Assembly: GCA_028829895.1 (NCBI GenBank)
Contig: CM054182.1
Coordinates: 2,505,001 to 2,569,000 of the forward strand
Length of the DNA: 64,000 nucleotides
Source of the DNA: Sinotaia quadrata
Taxonomy: Eukaryota > Mollusca > Gastropoda > Architaenioglossa > Viviparidae
Direction of reading: 5' to 3'
In this document: piece by piece, positions 47,631 through 59,717 of the stretch
Position numbering within the stretch: position 1 is the stretch's first letter
Layout of the letters: the number at the start of each line of letters is the position of its first letter
Made by a program: the position numbers and the translations under genes
The notes under the pieces: model-generated
Databases searched by the model: none
What the model was told of the DNA's origin: nothing
The model's input: only the letters and a program-made list of their open reading frames with translations

Positions 47631-48564
47631 AATTTTGATTTAAAACACAACTCAGTAGTTCGTTGACAATATTAACACACACGCGTCAGAATAAATAATT
47701 TATATGTATACACACGAGCGAACGCGTCAGAAAGTATAACGTGGCTTATTTCCGCAACAACATGAAACAAATCTAAAACACAAAATTTTCACAACTCAAA
47801 ACAATTCCATTCGGCAGTCACCCAATTTTCTCCAACCACTTGAAGAGCCCGAAGTCTTTGGGTGAGTCTCTTGATTATTCTTTTGTACAGAAAAGAAGAT
47901 TTAAATTGCCATAAAAGGAAAAAAAATGCTCTTCTGGGATTGTTCGCGACAAATTTAAAGCGAATTATCAAATAAACCAAAAAATAATAACTTTAAAATA
48001 TTAAAATTTGTGAGAAATGAAAATCGAAACCAATACAATAATAAAACGATCGGGGGATAGGCAGGGGGCTTCTCATCAAATGATGAATAACGCACCAGGC
48101 GAGAGGATATAACGAGAATAGGAATGGAAAGAAGGACAAATAAAACGTTAGCAGAAATAATTGGAAAGGTGAAAGAAAGAAAGACTGGAAGGAAATAAAA
48201 GTACAGATGAAAGAGGGAAAGGACCTAGTTAAAAGGAGAAAGGATGAATAAAAGAGAGTACACAATGAAAGAAGGAAGAAAAAGTTATTAAGTTAAAGTA
48301 AAATTGTGAGGTGAATCAGAAGGAAAGAACTGGAAAATTAAAGAAAAATAATGGAAGAAAGAAACTAATTATTGCGGAGAAAAATGAAAGATAGTGTGGG
48401 GAAAGAAAAGAAGAGAAAGGAAAACAGATAAAGAAAACAAGTGCTAGTTATCTTGGGGAGTTTTTTTTTGGAAGTTAATGTGCAGATTTGATTTTAGTTT
48501 TTGAAATACTTAAATTATATCTTTTCATTGTGTTTTAAATTATTTACGCCGGTCTAACAATGCA

Positions 48565-49035
48565 ATACAACAAGGTAGCGCAAAAATATAACACAACAAA
48601 GTAATACAACAATATAACACAACAAAGTAATACAACAATATAACACAACAAAGTAATACAACAATATAACACAACAAAGTAAAACAACAATATAACACAA
48701 CAAATAATACAACAATATAACACAACAAAGTAATACAACAATATAACACAACAAAGTAATACAACAATATAACACAACAAAGTAATACAACAATATAACA
48801 CAACAAAGTAATACAACAATATAACACAACAAAGTAATACAACAATATAACACAACAAAGTAATACAACAATATAACACAACAAAGTAAAACAACAATAT
48901 AACACAACAAATAATACAACAATATAACACAACAAAGTAATACAACAATATAACACAACAAAGTAAAACAACAATATAACACAACAAATAATACAACAAT
49001 ATAACACAACAAAGTAAAACAACAAAGCAACGCAG
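48565..49035. repeat. 26-bp minisatellite, about 18 copies
   Basis: CACAACAAAGTAATACAACA then ATATAA, with a 23-bp ACAACAAATAATAC variant. All three minus-strand frames are open for about 160 codons (LLCYIVV repeats), a direct sign that this is not coding. Confidence 0.98.
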
Positions 49036-49158
49036 CAATGTAAAAAGCAAATAATTATTAAAGCATGTGTGACTGATACTTTGTGAACAGTCTTTGTGTC
49101 ACATTATGTGTGGGCTGTAATAAATTAGTTTCTGGGTATTATTTGTATGTCTGCATTG

Positions 49159-49281
<123 letters not shown>

Positions 49282-49464
49282 GCCGTGTATCAGCTCTGGT
49301 TTTGTTAGCCAAAGCAGTCATGATTTTTATCAGCATGGAATTGCAAGAAATGATTGACTTCAGTTGACTTCGAACTGTGTACATTTATTATTGTATAATT
49401 GTGTACATTTATTATTGTATAACTGTGTTCATGTTTTACGTCTCCAGTCCATTGTTTACATAGA

Positions 49465-50042
49465 TATCTATGAATATCTATGTCAGTAATTGCATATCTA
49501 TGAATATCTATGTCAGTAATTGCATATCTATGAATATCTATGTCAGTAATTGCATATCTATGAATATCTATGAATATCTATGTCAGTAATTGCATATCTA
49601 TGAATATCTATGTCAGTAATAGCATATCTATGAATATCTATGTCAGTAATTGCATATCTATGAATATCTATGTCAGTAATTGCATATCTATGAATATCTA
49701 TGTCAGTAATAGCATATCTATGAATATCTATGTCAGTAATTGCATATCTATGAATATCTATGTCAGTAATTGCATATCTATGAATATCTATGTCAGTAAT
49801 AGCATATCTATGAATATCTATGTCAGTAATTGCATTATGAATATCTATGTCAGTAATTGCATATCTATGAATATCTATGTCAGTAATTGCATATCTATGA
49901 ATATCTATGTCAGTAATTGCATATCTATGAATATCTATGTCAGTAATTGCATATCTATGAATATCTATGTCAGTAATTGCATATCTATGAATATCTATGT
50001 CAGTAATTGCATATCTATGAATATCTATGTCAGTAATTGCAC
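49465..50042. repeat. 30-bp minisatellite, about 19 copies
   Basis: ATATCTATGAATATCTATGT then CAGTAATTGC (or AGC), with one 12-bp extra and one 3-bp deletion. The MNIYVSNCIS peptide repeats are by-products. Confidence 0.98.
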
Positions 50043-50099
50043 TGTAACATCAACACATTCCACAAGGTTTTCACATCAATAAGAGCCATGCCTACGGAT

Positions 50100-51065
50100 G
50101 TGTTTGTGTGTGTGTGTGTATGTGTATATATTCAAACATACAATTTTAGTTTGCTATTATTGTAATGTGTCTTACTTTAAATTATTAAATAATTTTAAAA
50201 TGTGCAATGAAAATGTTAAAGAAACAACAATAACATTTAAAATGTCACAATAATTAAAAGAATAGTATATGTTTATACTTTAAAAAAAAAACTATATTTG
50301 CAATGAAAAGAAAAGAAAAACAACTACATTCAAAAGGCCACAAGACATGAAGAGAATAATACATAAAATGACACTTAATAAAACCAAAAAGAAAATGAAA
50401 AGAAAAAGAAAACAAAAAGCACTTGTACAGAAATGATATTTTTTTTTTTAAAAAAAACTAAAATCATTTTACAAAAGTACACAGAAAGTATATTTTAACT
50501 TTTGTAAAACAAAGCACACCAGCATTTAATTTAATTTAAATAAAGCAACTTTTTTTAAAAACAAGCAAAATAAAATATAAAAATAATATTAGCCGCTGTA
50601 AGACACGTCTGCGTTTCTCAGTAGTGACGTCATTTTATTTCGCAGGAAATGTACGAGTCACAAACAACAACTAAATAAAGGCTGGGTGAGATCATTCTGA
50701 AATAAATTCAAATTCTCAAAGATGTTGCAATTTAAAAACGAAATCGAATACTCATTTAACATTGTATATCATGAAACCTCAACAAAATCATTAGCAAAAC
50801 AGTAAACACAGTACAGTCTTTTTTTCTTTTTCTTTTTTTTTTTTTTTTTTGGGGGGGGGGCTGATTATAATTACGTTTTATTTAAGTTTACAACTGATGT
50901 AAAACATTCATAAACAAGCGTGGCTGATAATAATTAATTTTATTTAAGTTTAGAATTGAAATAAAACATCTTTAAACCAGATGGACTTGTTATAATCACA
51001 CTTCATTTATGTTTAGAATTGAAATTAAATACTTTATTAAACCAGATGAGCTAGTTATAACACAC
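50100..51065. other. AT-rich unique sequence
   Basis: Purine-rich A runs, then a T run and G run at about 50830-50861. A diverged ~65-bp repeat around AATTTTATTTAAGTTTAGAA (about 50865-51060, 3 copies) carries CTGATTATAAT. No gene recognised. Confidence 0.5.
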
Positions 51066-51205
51066 ACTCACACACACACACATATACACGCGCGCGTAAA
51101 TGTGTGTGTATGTGTTTCTTTGTTTGTTTTTCTATATTTGTATGTATGTGTGCTTGTGTTTATGTTTGTTTATGTATTTGTGTGTATGTGTTTTGTGTGT
51201 TTCTG
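51060..51205. repeat. CA and GT/TTTG compound tract
   Basis: ACACAC to about 51090, then GCGCGC, then GTGTGT with TTTG interruptions. Confidence 0.9.
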
Positions 51206-51739
51206 TGTCTGTTTTATTGCATTATGCTGGTTTCATTACAAAAGGAGACGCTACACTGCAAATCTTGAAACCTCTACTATTTTGTTGTCAAGCAGTTGTC
51301 ATGGTTCCAAAAATGGCAATTAATATTCACCTCTGGCGGAAATATGATTACCAGCTGTATAGATTGTCTCCAGCCAAAGACTTCTGGAGAATATAAGATT
51401 AAACAAGTCACAGCAATGTCGGACTTGCCCTGTGTACTTTATATTTTAATATATTCTTTTAATATTAATGTTTGAATCATCATGTATTTTGTTGTTTAAT
51501 TTTTTTTTAAAGCCAGTAACTCTCTGGCAGCAACGAACGTCTTGTTTTGTGGATGGTAAGGGCGGCATCGGCAGAGGACATGGAAAATGGTTTGAATAAA
51601 CACGAGTGGGGGGACGCTAGTAATATACTGCTGAAAAGGTGAAGGTCGTTGTTACTCTCACTGACTTGATATTAAAACAGAGACCAGCAAATACTTTTTA
51701 TAAAAAAGTCAGTTACTGCTCTTTGTACTTAAATATACT

Positions 51740-51812
51740 TCTTTCTTTCTTGTTTCGTTCTTCCTTCCTTCTTTCTTTTTTCTTTCTTTCTTCCTTTCTT
51801 CCTTCCTTTCGT

Positions 51813-51844
<32 letters not shown>

Positions 51845-51846
51845 TC
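51740..51846. repeat. CTTT/CTTC tract
   Basis: Pyrimidine tetranucleotide repeat of about 105 bp. Confidence 0.95.
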
Positions 51847-51899
51847 AATCATTCAGTCAGTCAGCCAGGTCCTTTTCATCGTTTTCTTTCTTCCTGTCT

Positions 51900-52180
51900 T
51901 AATCCTGTTTAATTCATTTTAATGCAATAAAATATTTTTTCTATCATTTTCCTTTGCCTCTTATTACTTTATTATAATTTTAAGAGGTTCTGCATTTATT
52001 TGGCTGTAATTTGTCACAGTGAGCTAAAGAACTGACTAATGTTTCCGAATTAATTATACTTCTTCAATGACCAAGCCGATGAATTTACTGAAATAAGTCC
52101 ATGCTGGTCCCGATGTATGGTTTTAACGACCTCATTAGATAGACAAGTTTTGTTCGTTACCCTGCAGTTAATAACAATCG
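51900..52180. other. Unique sequence
   Basis: No gene or repeat recognised. Confidence 0.4.
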
Positions 52181-52189
52181 TCAACAATG

Positions 52190-52470
52190 AATTGTTAATT
52201 ACATTACACTAAACAATAGACGTGGAGGTAAAACAACTGTCATAATGTGTTACAATACATTACACTAAACAATAGACATGGAGGTAAAACAACTGTCATA
52301 ATGTGTACAATACATTACACTAAACAATAGACGTGGAGGTAAAACAACTGTCAAAATGTGTTACAATACATTACACTAAACAATAGACATGGAGGTAAAA
52401 CAACTGTCAAAATGTGTTACAATACATTACACTAAACAATAGACGTGGAGGTAAAACAACTGTCAAAATG
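52190..52470. repeat. About 57-bp minisatellite, 5 copies
   Basis: TACATTACACTAAACAATAG then AC(G/A)TGGAGGTAAAACAAC and TGTCA(T/A)AATGTGT. Confidence 0.97.
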
Positions 52471-52479
52471 TTTTCAAAC

Positions 52480-53400
52480 AATAAATCTGATCATTTGCTC
52501 GATGCTACAGTTCTCATCTAAAGGACGCGTCTTGAAAAATCGAACACAAGGAATCTTCTATGTAGACCTCTTGTCCAAAGACCCTTCTACTAATGAATCG
52601 GTTTACGACAGTTAATCTCTGTTGTTTCATAGAGTTATTGTACTAGCAATTTTACAATATTAGTTTTTCTTATTTATTTTGACGTGTGGGTGGAAGAATG
52701 CGACTATCAACGTTAGTGTCGTGTGCCACACCTTGCACGAAGACAATTACAAAGTGGCGTGATTGCATGTTGCCTGCACGTCACACAGAACCATAGACAG
52801 ATATAGGCTCGCCCCCAGTCACAGCTGGACGCATGCAGACAGCAGGCTGAATAACCGAAAGATTGTCATGAACGAACTGTCGACACTTAACATATAACTG
52901 AAAATCAGGAACTTATATTCACGTTCTAGAAGGTCCAAGTATTTTAAACATCTTTCGAATCTGTTAGGTAATTCACCAGCAGACTAAAGCAAGCAAATCA
53001 AATACATTTACAGACCCATTCAAATAGCAGTCATCAGGCCCTGTTTGAACGCTTTCTAGAAAGAAGTGTGAGAAGACAAGAGATCCCAGATGAGATGAAC
53101 AACAAAGATGCAATTTCTACCCTTCTTTTGTACACATTCACAAACAGATAAATTCAGTCCTGTTACATATGGTGTTGGACGTCATCTCTCAAACTAATTT
53201 AGTCCTATTTTTGAAGTTACTAGCCAATTGCCACATAATCTTTCTTCACATCATGGCTTTCTGTGTTGGAATTCCTGTGCCATTATCAAAAGTTGAAATT
53301 AAGTCATTGTAATCAGCAGTGGATTCAGAGATATGTTTCCAGGGATATTGTAACTGTAAAATTAGTATTTCACCAAAATACAAATATATGTTACTTTAAA
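52480..53400. other. Unique sequence, no gene recognised
   Basis: I see no coding frame with a recognisable domain and no repeat. Confidence 0.4.
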
Positions 53401-54892
53401 ATGTCTCATATAAGACTGGATAGGTATTATAATTATTCAAACGTAGTTTCATGGAAATATTGATGTCATGTAATCTTTTTCATTGTATTTGTTTATATGT
53501 ATATTTGATTGTTGATTTAATAAATTTATTGTTAAATTTATTGATCTTCTTACACATATTGATAACCTTAGAGAAGAAAGTGTGTAGATGGGGGCTCACT
53601 TAATATAGTTTAAAAAATGGATTTATCTTCTCCTATTGTAAGAAGTTTCCACCTACGGAAATATTGTGTGACGTTAAATGTTTGTCTTTAATGTTGTGTG
53701 ACGTTAAATGTTTGTCTTTAATGTTGTGTGACGTTAAATGTTTGTCTCTAATGTTGTGTGACGTTAAATGTTTGTCTTTAATGTTGTGTGCCGTTAAATG
53801 TTTGTCTTTAATGTTGTGTGACGTTAAATGTTTGTCTTTAATGTTGTGTGACGTTAAATGTTTGTCTTTAATGTTGTGGAAGAGAGAAAGAAATATGTGT
53901 AAGAAGGTAAATAAATTTATTAAATCAACAATCAAATATACATATTAACAAATACAATGAAAAAGATTACTTGACATCAATATTTCTATGAAACTACATT
54001 CGAATAATTTCTATATTTATACAGTCTTTTATCCTAAATATAAATTGTCAATAGTGTCAATACAAATCACAGGATAGTGGAGTTATTACAGATAATACCT
54101 TTTATATAATCTAAATTAAGTGCTATCTCATTAATCTTTCGTGTGCTTTTTGCAACAAAGCCACAAGGTCATTGTTCCTCACGTTGCAACAAAGCCACAA
54201 GCTTATTGTTCAGTTAATACTGTCAATTTCATGAGATTTTCTCCTCACGTTGCAGAACACTGATTCGATGTTATTCACACGAGGCTTAACCTGGGCGTTA
54301 TTTTACCGCATTTAGTTCCACCCCCACCCCCCAAGCAGAACAACAATTGTAATAATTTCCAGTGACCTCTTTGTACGAGAAATTGCTGAATGTACTCAGT
54401 ATACCTTGCCACCATACATCAATGGAGTGCAGTGTATTCCTTACACTTACTCTCACTGCAGTAGATATTTTCGTAGCGGTTTATGATCAATAAGCAAGGA
54501 GATTCAAATAATACACGGAAAGGCTGCTATGTCCCATTAAGCTAATGGCCGCCTTTCATGACTGGACTTCTTGCCACACCAAATTCAAGTGATCAGACAA
54601 TAGAATTCTCTACAGCATGTAAACGTTTTATCTCAGCCCCATTGGCTGGTCTCTTTCTCATAAATATTAGCCATTGGATAATAAAAACTACTCATCCATT
54701 TGGAACTGGTTTGCATTGCATCAGCAATTTCTAGCAAATTCGCAACTCGAGTTGTTTACTTCTAACTCTGACACTTACAAAAATACCATCTTAAAGAGTG
54801 CCCAAGATCGGGTCACTTTGACAATTCAACAATTTATATAACAATTAAGTTTAAAATTAGGGATAGGCAAATTTACTCCGCCACAGATAGAT
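53400..54892. mobile_element. Interspersed element, copies B1 (-) and B2 (+), head to head
   Basis: B2 (about 53893-54892, plus) runs from ATATGTGTAAGAAGGTAAAT through ATTGGCTGGTCTCTTTCTC and GTGCCCAAGATCGGGTCAC to GGGATAGGCAAATTTACTCC-GCCAC. B1 (about 53400-53660, minus) is the inverted 5' part. The two form arms of about 160 bp (53400-53559 against 53893-54050), with one 12-bp indel. The spacer holds the rest of B1 and a 30-bp minisatellite. Confidence 0.7.
53664..53880. repeat. 30-bp minisatellite in inverted-repeat loop, 7 copies
   Basis: GTGTGACGTTAAATGTTTGT then CTTTAATGTT, nearly identical. It forms part of the spacer between inverted element copies B1 and B2. Confidence 0.97.
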
Positions 54893-54991
54893 AGATAGAT
54901 ATATAGATAGACAGATATGATATATTATGATATATGATAGCTCACACACACACAGATACGCGCCATCACACAGTCTTTTCGATACATATAC

Positions 54992-55040
<49 letters not shown>

Positions 55041-55080
55041 CACACACACACACACATACACACACACGCATGCACGCACA

Positions 55081-55142
<62 letters not shown>
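54883..55142. repeat. GATA, CT and CA compound microsatellites
   Basis: A short GATA run directly follows the end of element B2, then about 50 bp of CT (54992-55038) and about 100 bp of CA (to 55140). Confidence 0.97.
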
Positions 55143-55143
<1 letters not shown>

Positions 55144-55461
55144 GCCTTATGTAAGTCAGGCTGGCTCCATCTGCCAACTGTAAGATGTCCTATACAGATT
55201 TGTCTTTCCTAAAACCTTTCTGCCTCATGATAATCTTAATGTCGTCCCTTGTTGTCATACTGAACAGCAATTTAGTCGTGAAACTATTTCAAACGTGTGT
55301 GCTGTTACCATGATGAAGACGGTAATAAACGTGAAATACCGAATACTGTGTCCCGTGTTGGCACACTAAAAACAACAGGAGCATTCAATTTATTTTGAAA
55401 ATAGGGAGGTGAGTTGCTGACAGTACAAAGTCCTGAAAAAATAAGAACGAGTTTTCCTCAA

Positions 55462-55556
55462 CGAATGTTGCACATATTCGTGGTTAATGTTGCACATATT
55501 CGTGGTTATTGTTGCACATATTCGTGGTTAATGTTGCACATATTCGTGGTTAACAT
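55462..55556. repeat. 22-bp tandem repeat, 4 copies
   Basis: TGTTGCACATATTCGTGGTT-AA. Confidence 0.96.
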
Positions 55557-56014
55557 GTACCATTATACGCCCATCGATAACTCGTTATTTTGCTTTCATT
55601 TCTTTTAAAAAAATAGAGGATGGAAGAAAGAGAAATATGAACAGTTCTTCTTAGTTTGTGTTATCAAACTACTTTATTTCATTATTTATTTATGATTTAT
55701 TGTTGCCATTTTAGTGGCCGATTATGATGGTCATTTTAATTTAATTTTGGTTACTGTATGCAAGGAATGTGTCCTTATTGATTGAGTTATTGAGGGTTTT
55801 TCTAAAGGTTGATGGAACGTGCGTGGGTGAACTAGTTTTCCTTTATTCTAGTGCCTTCTGGTGTTTTTTTAAGCTTATTTTAGTCTCGCCGTTTTTCCTC
55901 ATTGCGGCCCTCCCGTTCTGCTGTAGACATGTATTGATGCCTAATATTGATTGATCAATTATTTGTCATTTGCCCGGCTTCTTGAGCTCCTTATGTGGGA
56001 TTGTTTACCAGCGC

Positions 56015-56455
56015 TTGCTTGTTGGTTGTTTCCTTGGACTGGTTGATGTTTACAACACACGCGTTGATTGTTTCCTTGGACTGGTTGATGTCTACAAGAC
56101 AAATGTTGATTGTTTCCTTGAACACAATTGTTGATTGTTTCCTTGGACTGGTTGATGTCTACAAGACAAATGTTGATTGTTTCCTTGAACACAATTGTTG
56201 GTTGTTTCCTTGGACTGGTTGATGTCTACAAGACAAATGTTGATTGTTTCCTTGAAACAATTGTTGATTGTTTCCTTGGACTGGTTGATGTTTACAACAC
56301 AAATGTTGATTGTTTCTTTGAACACAATTGTTGATTGTTTCCTTGGACTGGTTTATGTATACAACACAATTGTTGATTGTTTCCTTGGACTGGTTGATAT
56401 TTACAACACACGCGTTGATTGTTTCCTTGGACTGGTTGATGTTTACAGCACTTGA
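56015..56455. repeat. About 43-bp minisatellite with 27-bp sub-units, 9-10 copies
   Basis: TGTTGATTGTTTCCTTGGAC then TGGTTGATGTTTACAACACA. Short copies (CCTTGAACACAATTGTTGAT) alternate with long ones in the middle. Confidence 0.95.
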
Positions 56456-56577
56456 TAGTTTTCTTAGGCTGTTAAATCGCCAGGCACATTTTTTCTTAAC
56501 TGTTTCTTGGGATATTTTTGTCTCATCGAGGTAGATGTTTATTTCAATACCACTGCGATGTTTATTTTTCGTCGTAA

Positions 56578-56682
56578 TATTTGATTACAGGCTTCTGATT
56601 ACTCAGTTATTTTGATTACAGGCTTCTGATTACACAGTAATATTTGATTACAGGCTTCTGATTACTCACTTATTTTGAGTAA
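56578..56682. repeat. 32-bp tandem repeat, 3 copies
   Basis: TTTGATTACAGGCTTCTGAT then TACTCAGTTAT. Confidence 0.93.
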
Positions 56683-56919
56683 TGTTTACTCATCTTGTTT
56701 GTCCAGGGTTTCCTAAAGAATGTCTCCTTACACACTATTGTTTTGTTTTATTTATTTGTGTGTGTGGTGTATATTTATTGGCTTATCTTTCCGTTAATAT
56801 TTATTTAGCTTTCACTGCTGCTTTCTTTGGATGACAAAAATATATCCGGGCACAATTAATTCCTTCAATCAACTATTAAGTCTCGAAATTAAAAGGTATA
56901 TTTGTTAATTATGGTGTGT

Positions 56920-57365
56920 GTTGTTGCTGGTGCTGTATGATTTTGGAAGGTCCTAGATTTTGTGTGTGTTGTTGTTGCTGGTGCTGTATGATTTTGGAAG
57001 GTCCTAGATTTTGTGTGTTGTTGCTGGTGCTGTATGATTTTGGAAGGTCCTAGATTTTGTGTGTTGTTGCTGGTGCTGTATGATTTTGGAAGGTCCTAGA
57101 TTTTGTGTGTTGTTGCTGGTGCTGTATGATTTTGGAAGGTCCTAGATTTTGTGTGTTGTTGCTGGTGCTGTATGATTTTGGAAGGTCCTAGATTTTGTGT
57201 GTTGTTGCTGGTGCTGTATGATTTTGGAAGGTCCTAGATTTTGTGTGTTGTTGCTGGTGCTGTATGATTTTGGAAGGTCCTAGATTTTGTGTGTTGTTGC
57301 TGGTGCTGTATGATTTTGGAAGGTCCTAGATTTTGTGTGTTGTTGTTGCTGGTGCTGTATGATTT
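56920..57365. repeat. 46-bp minisatellite, about 9-10 copies
   Basis: GTGTGTTGTTGCTGGTGCTG, TATGATTTTGGAAGGTCCTA and GATTTT; near-identical copies (GTCCTAGATT at 57001, 57047 and so on). Confidence 0.98.
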
Positions 57366-57366
57366 T

Positions 57367-57625
57367 GGAAGGTCCTAGATTTTGGAAGGTCCTAGATTTT
57401 GGAAGGTCCTAGATTTTGGAAGGTCCTAGATTTTGGAAGGTCCTAGATTTTGGAAGGTCCTAGATTTTGGAAGGTCCTAGATTTTGGAAGGTCCTAGATT
57501 TTGGAAGGTCCTAGATTTTGGAAGGTCCTAGATTTTGGAAGGTCCTAGATTTTGGAAGGTCCTAGATTTTGGAAGGTCCTAGATTTTGGAAGGTCCTAGA
57601 TTTTGGAAGGTCCTAGATTTTGTGG
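57367..57625. repeat. 17-bp minisatellite derived from the 46-bp array, about 15 copies
   Basis: GGAAGGTCCTAGATTTT repeats perfectly and is exactly the last 17 bp of the adjoining 46-bp unit. Confidence 0.98.
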
Positions 57626-57835
57626 AAGATGTCTGCACTGTTGAGAGCAGCAGGACATGACAGCGGACTGTCTGGCAGTTTATGCAGATAATCTTCTAGC
57701 TCATAACTAATGTGTCTGTAGATTCCTCATCTGATATCACACTCTCTCTCCCCTCCCCCCCCTTCCGTTTTCATGTCACTTTGCATACAACCAAATCGCC
57801 CCGATCTGTGGTGGACTGAGTCGAATAGTTTGTAG

Positions 57836-58160
57836 GATGCTTGCCGCCCGCCTTCATCCCTTTATTTCTACGAGTACTTTCTGGTGGGCAGGGAGTGCTT
57901 TGAACGGTATTCCGCCCGCCTTCATTTCTACGAGTACTTTTTGGTGGGCAGGGAGTGCTTTGAACGGTATTCCGCCCGCCTTCATCCCTTTATTTCTACG
58001 AGTAGTGCAGGGATTGCTTTGAACGGTATTCCGCCCGCCTTCATTTCTACGAGTACTTTTTGGTGGGCAGGGAGTGCTTTGAACGGTATTCCGCCCGCCT
58101 TCATCCCTTTATTTCTACGAGTACTTTCTGGTGGGCAAGGAGTGCTTTGAACGGTATTTC
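57836..58160. repeat. GC-richer 55-75-bp minisatellite, 5 copies
   Basis: GGAGTGCTTTGAACGGTATT, CCGCCCGCCTTCAT and TTTCTACGAGTACTTT, alternating with and without CCCTTTA. Frames across it are by-products. Confidence 0.95.
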
Positions 58161-58214
58161 GAGAGGGTTACCTTTTGACGTTTCAACAGCTCTGAACGTT
58201 GGCATATATTCATG

Positions 58215-58482
58215 ATGGCACTAAACACGTTATAGTGAAGTTAGTGTATACACTATTGTAGATAAATCCTGGTTGTATGTATAGTGACGTTAGTGTATAC
58301 GCTATTGTAGATAAATACTGGTTGTATGTATAGTGAAGTTAGTGTATACGCTATTGTAGATAAATACTGGTTGTATGTATAGTGAAGTTAGTGTATACGC
58401 TATTGTAGATAAATACTGGTTGTATGTATAGTGAAGTTAGTGTATACGCTATTGTAGATAAATACTGGTTGTATGTACTGTT
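58215..58482. repeat. About 57-bp minisatellite, 4-5 copies
   Basis: ATAGTGAAGTTAGTGTATAC, GCTATTGTAGATAAATACTG and GTTGTATGT. Confidence 0.97.
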
Positions 58483-58489
58483 TAACTGT

Positions 58490-59300
58490 AGTAGGAAGAT
58501 GCCTAGTTACTTAGAAAAGGAATAGTATTGCATTTATTTATTTGAAGATTTATGCGTGTGAGAAAATGTTTTCCTATAGCACGCCAATACATAGTTTTCT
58601 ATGGTATTTTGATCCTAATCTTGTAAATTTATAGGTTAGTAAAGAGTTAAATTTAGCAATTTTAATGTAGTTTCATTAAATATTTACACCCAAACATAAC
58701 TCTTAAGCATTTAGTAGTAAAGTAGTAAAGTAAACAAACACAAATAAAGCAAAAGTCACGAATCCCAATGGACCGTGTCTGACTTGAGTGAAGGGTCTCT
58801 CTTTGCCTCGATGAGTACATGAGTACTACAAACTAAACTATGAGTATATGACTACTACACACTAAACTATGAGTACATGACTACACAGTTTCTCATACTA
58901 TGCACAATTTCAACGAACAAAGAGAAAGACTGACACAAACAACCACCTACTTACTCTTTCTTTCGCTCTACACAATCACCAACTTAGCCTTTCTATCACT
59001 TTACACAATTATCTCTCACTCCAAAGGACGATGACAAGTTTAAACAACACTCACCACACTCCTACTCGACATAAACACCATAAGCTCTACGATTTAAAGT
59101 GCAGAATATTGATTGAGAAGAGTTTATGTGGCCGTTTCTCGTTGTTGCAACCTTCTCAGATGTTCTTGATCTGATATAGCCGACCCTGATCCCTGTCCGT
59201 GCTTTTCTCGTCTTATTGTGCTTTCTGATGGATTGTGTTTCCGCTAGATTGTGGCACCTATTAGTTCATATGACGATGCCTATCCCTTGCCCTTTGCAAA
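58490..59300. other. Mostly unique sequence with a small duplication
   Basis: TATGAGTACATGACTACTAC recurs two to three times at 58810-58885. Otherwise nothing recognised. Confidence 0.45.
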
Positions 59301-59318
59301 GACACTAATTGAAATTAG

Positions 59319-59501
59319 CTACTTTTTCACATTTGTAACTGCGCGACTTTGTGACAAGTATATGGTCTCGTTCGGCGTTAATGAGTACTTCATTCTATTT
59401 TTAGCTTTATGCACATCGTCTTTCGTCCATTTGTAATCTGGCCGTCTTGGTGGTAGATCTTCGGCTTTATTAGCCCACTGATGGCCGTGAGTTTCAGCTC
59501 C
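59319..59501 (-). other. Unassigned exon-like open frame, 60 codons
   Basis: The minus strand is open from just after a TAA (59504-59502) to a TAG at 59321-59319. It reads ETHGHQWANKAEDLPPRRPD and continues YKWTKDDVHKAKNRMKYSL. There is no early Met; an AG directly before 59500 could be a splice acceptor, which would make this a terminal exon. The composition is hydrophilic, non-repetitive and protein-like, in contrast to the repeat-born frames of this window. No family was recognised. Confidence 0.3.
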
Positions 59502-59717
59502 TTACATTGATGTTGCTTTGTCGTCTTCTCCCAAAGTTTTTTGCCTGCTTGCAATAATTGGTGTACTCCACTGTGTGTCTAAAATATCCTTCAAAAGTTT
59601 TCTCTATTTTTTTTTTTGCATCCTATGCGTCTCTGTTGCCGACATAAATAGAATTTTACACAATAATCACGTGTCTAGAAATACAGGGATTTTTTAAACA
59701 CACAGAGGAATATACAT

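Noticed and set aside
49570..50082. 170-codon MNIYVSNCIS repeat protein
   Set aside because: A 30-bp minisatellite divisible by three; no start context, splice signal or non-repeat domain.
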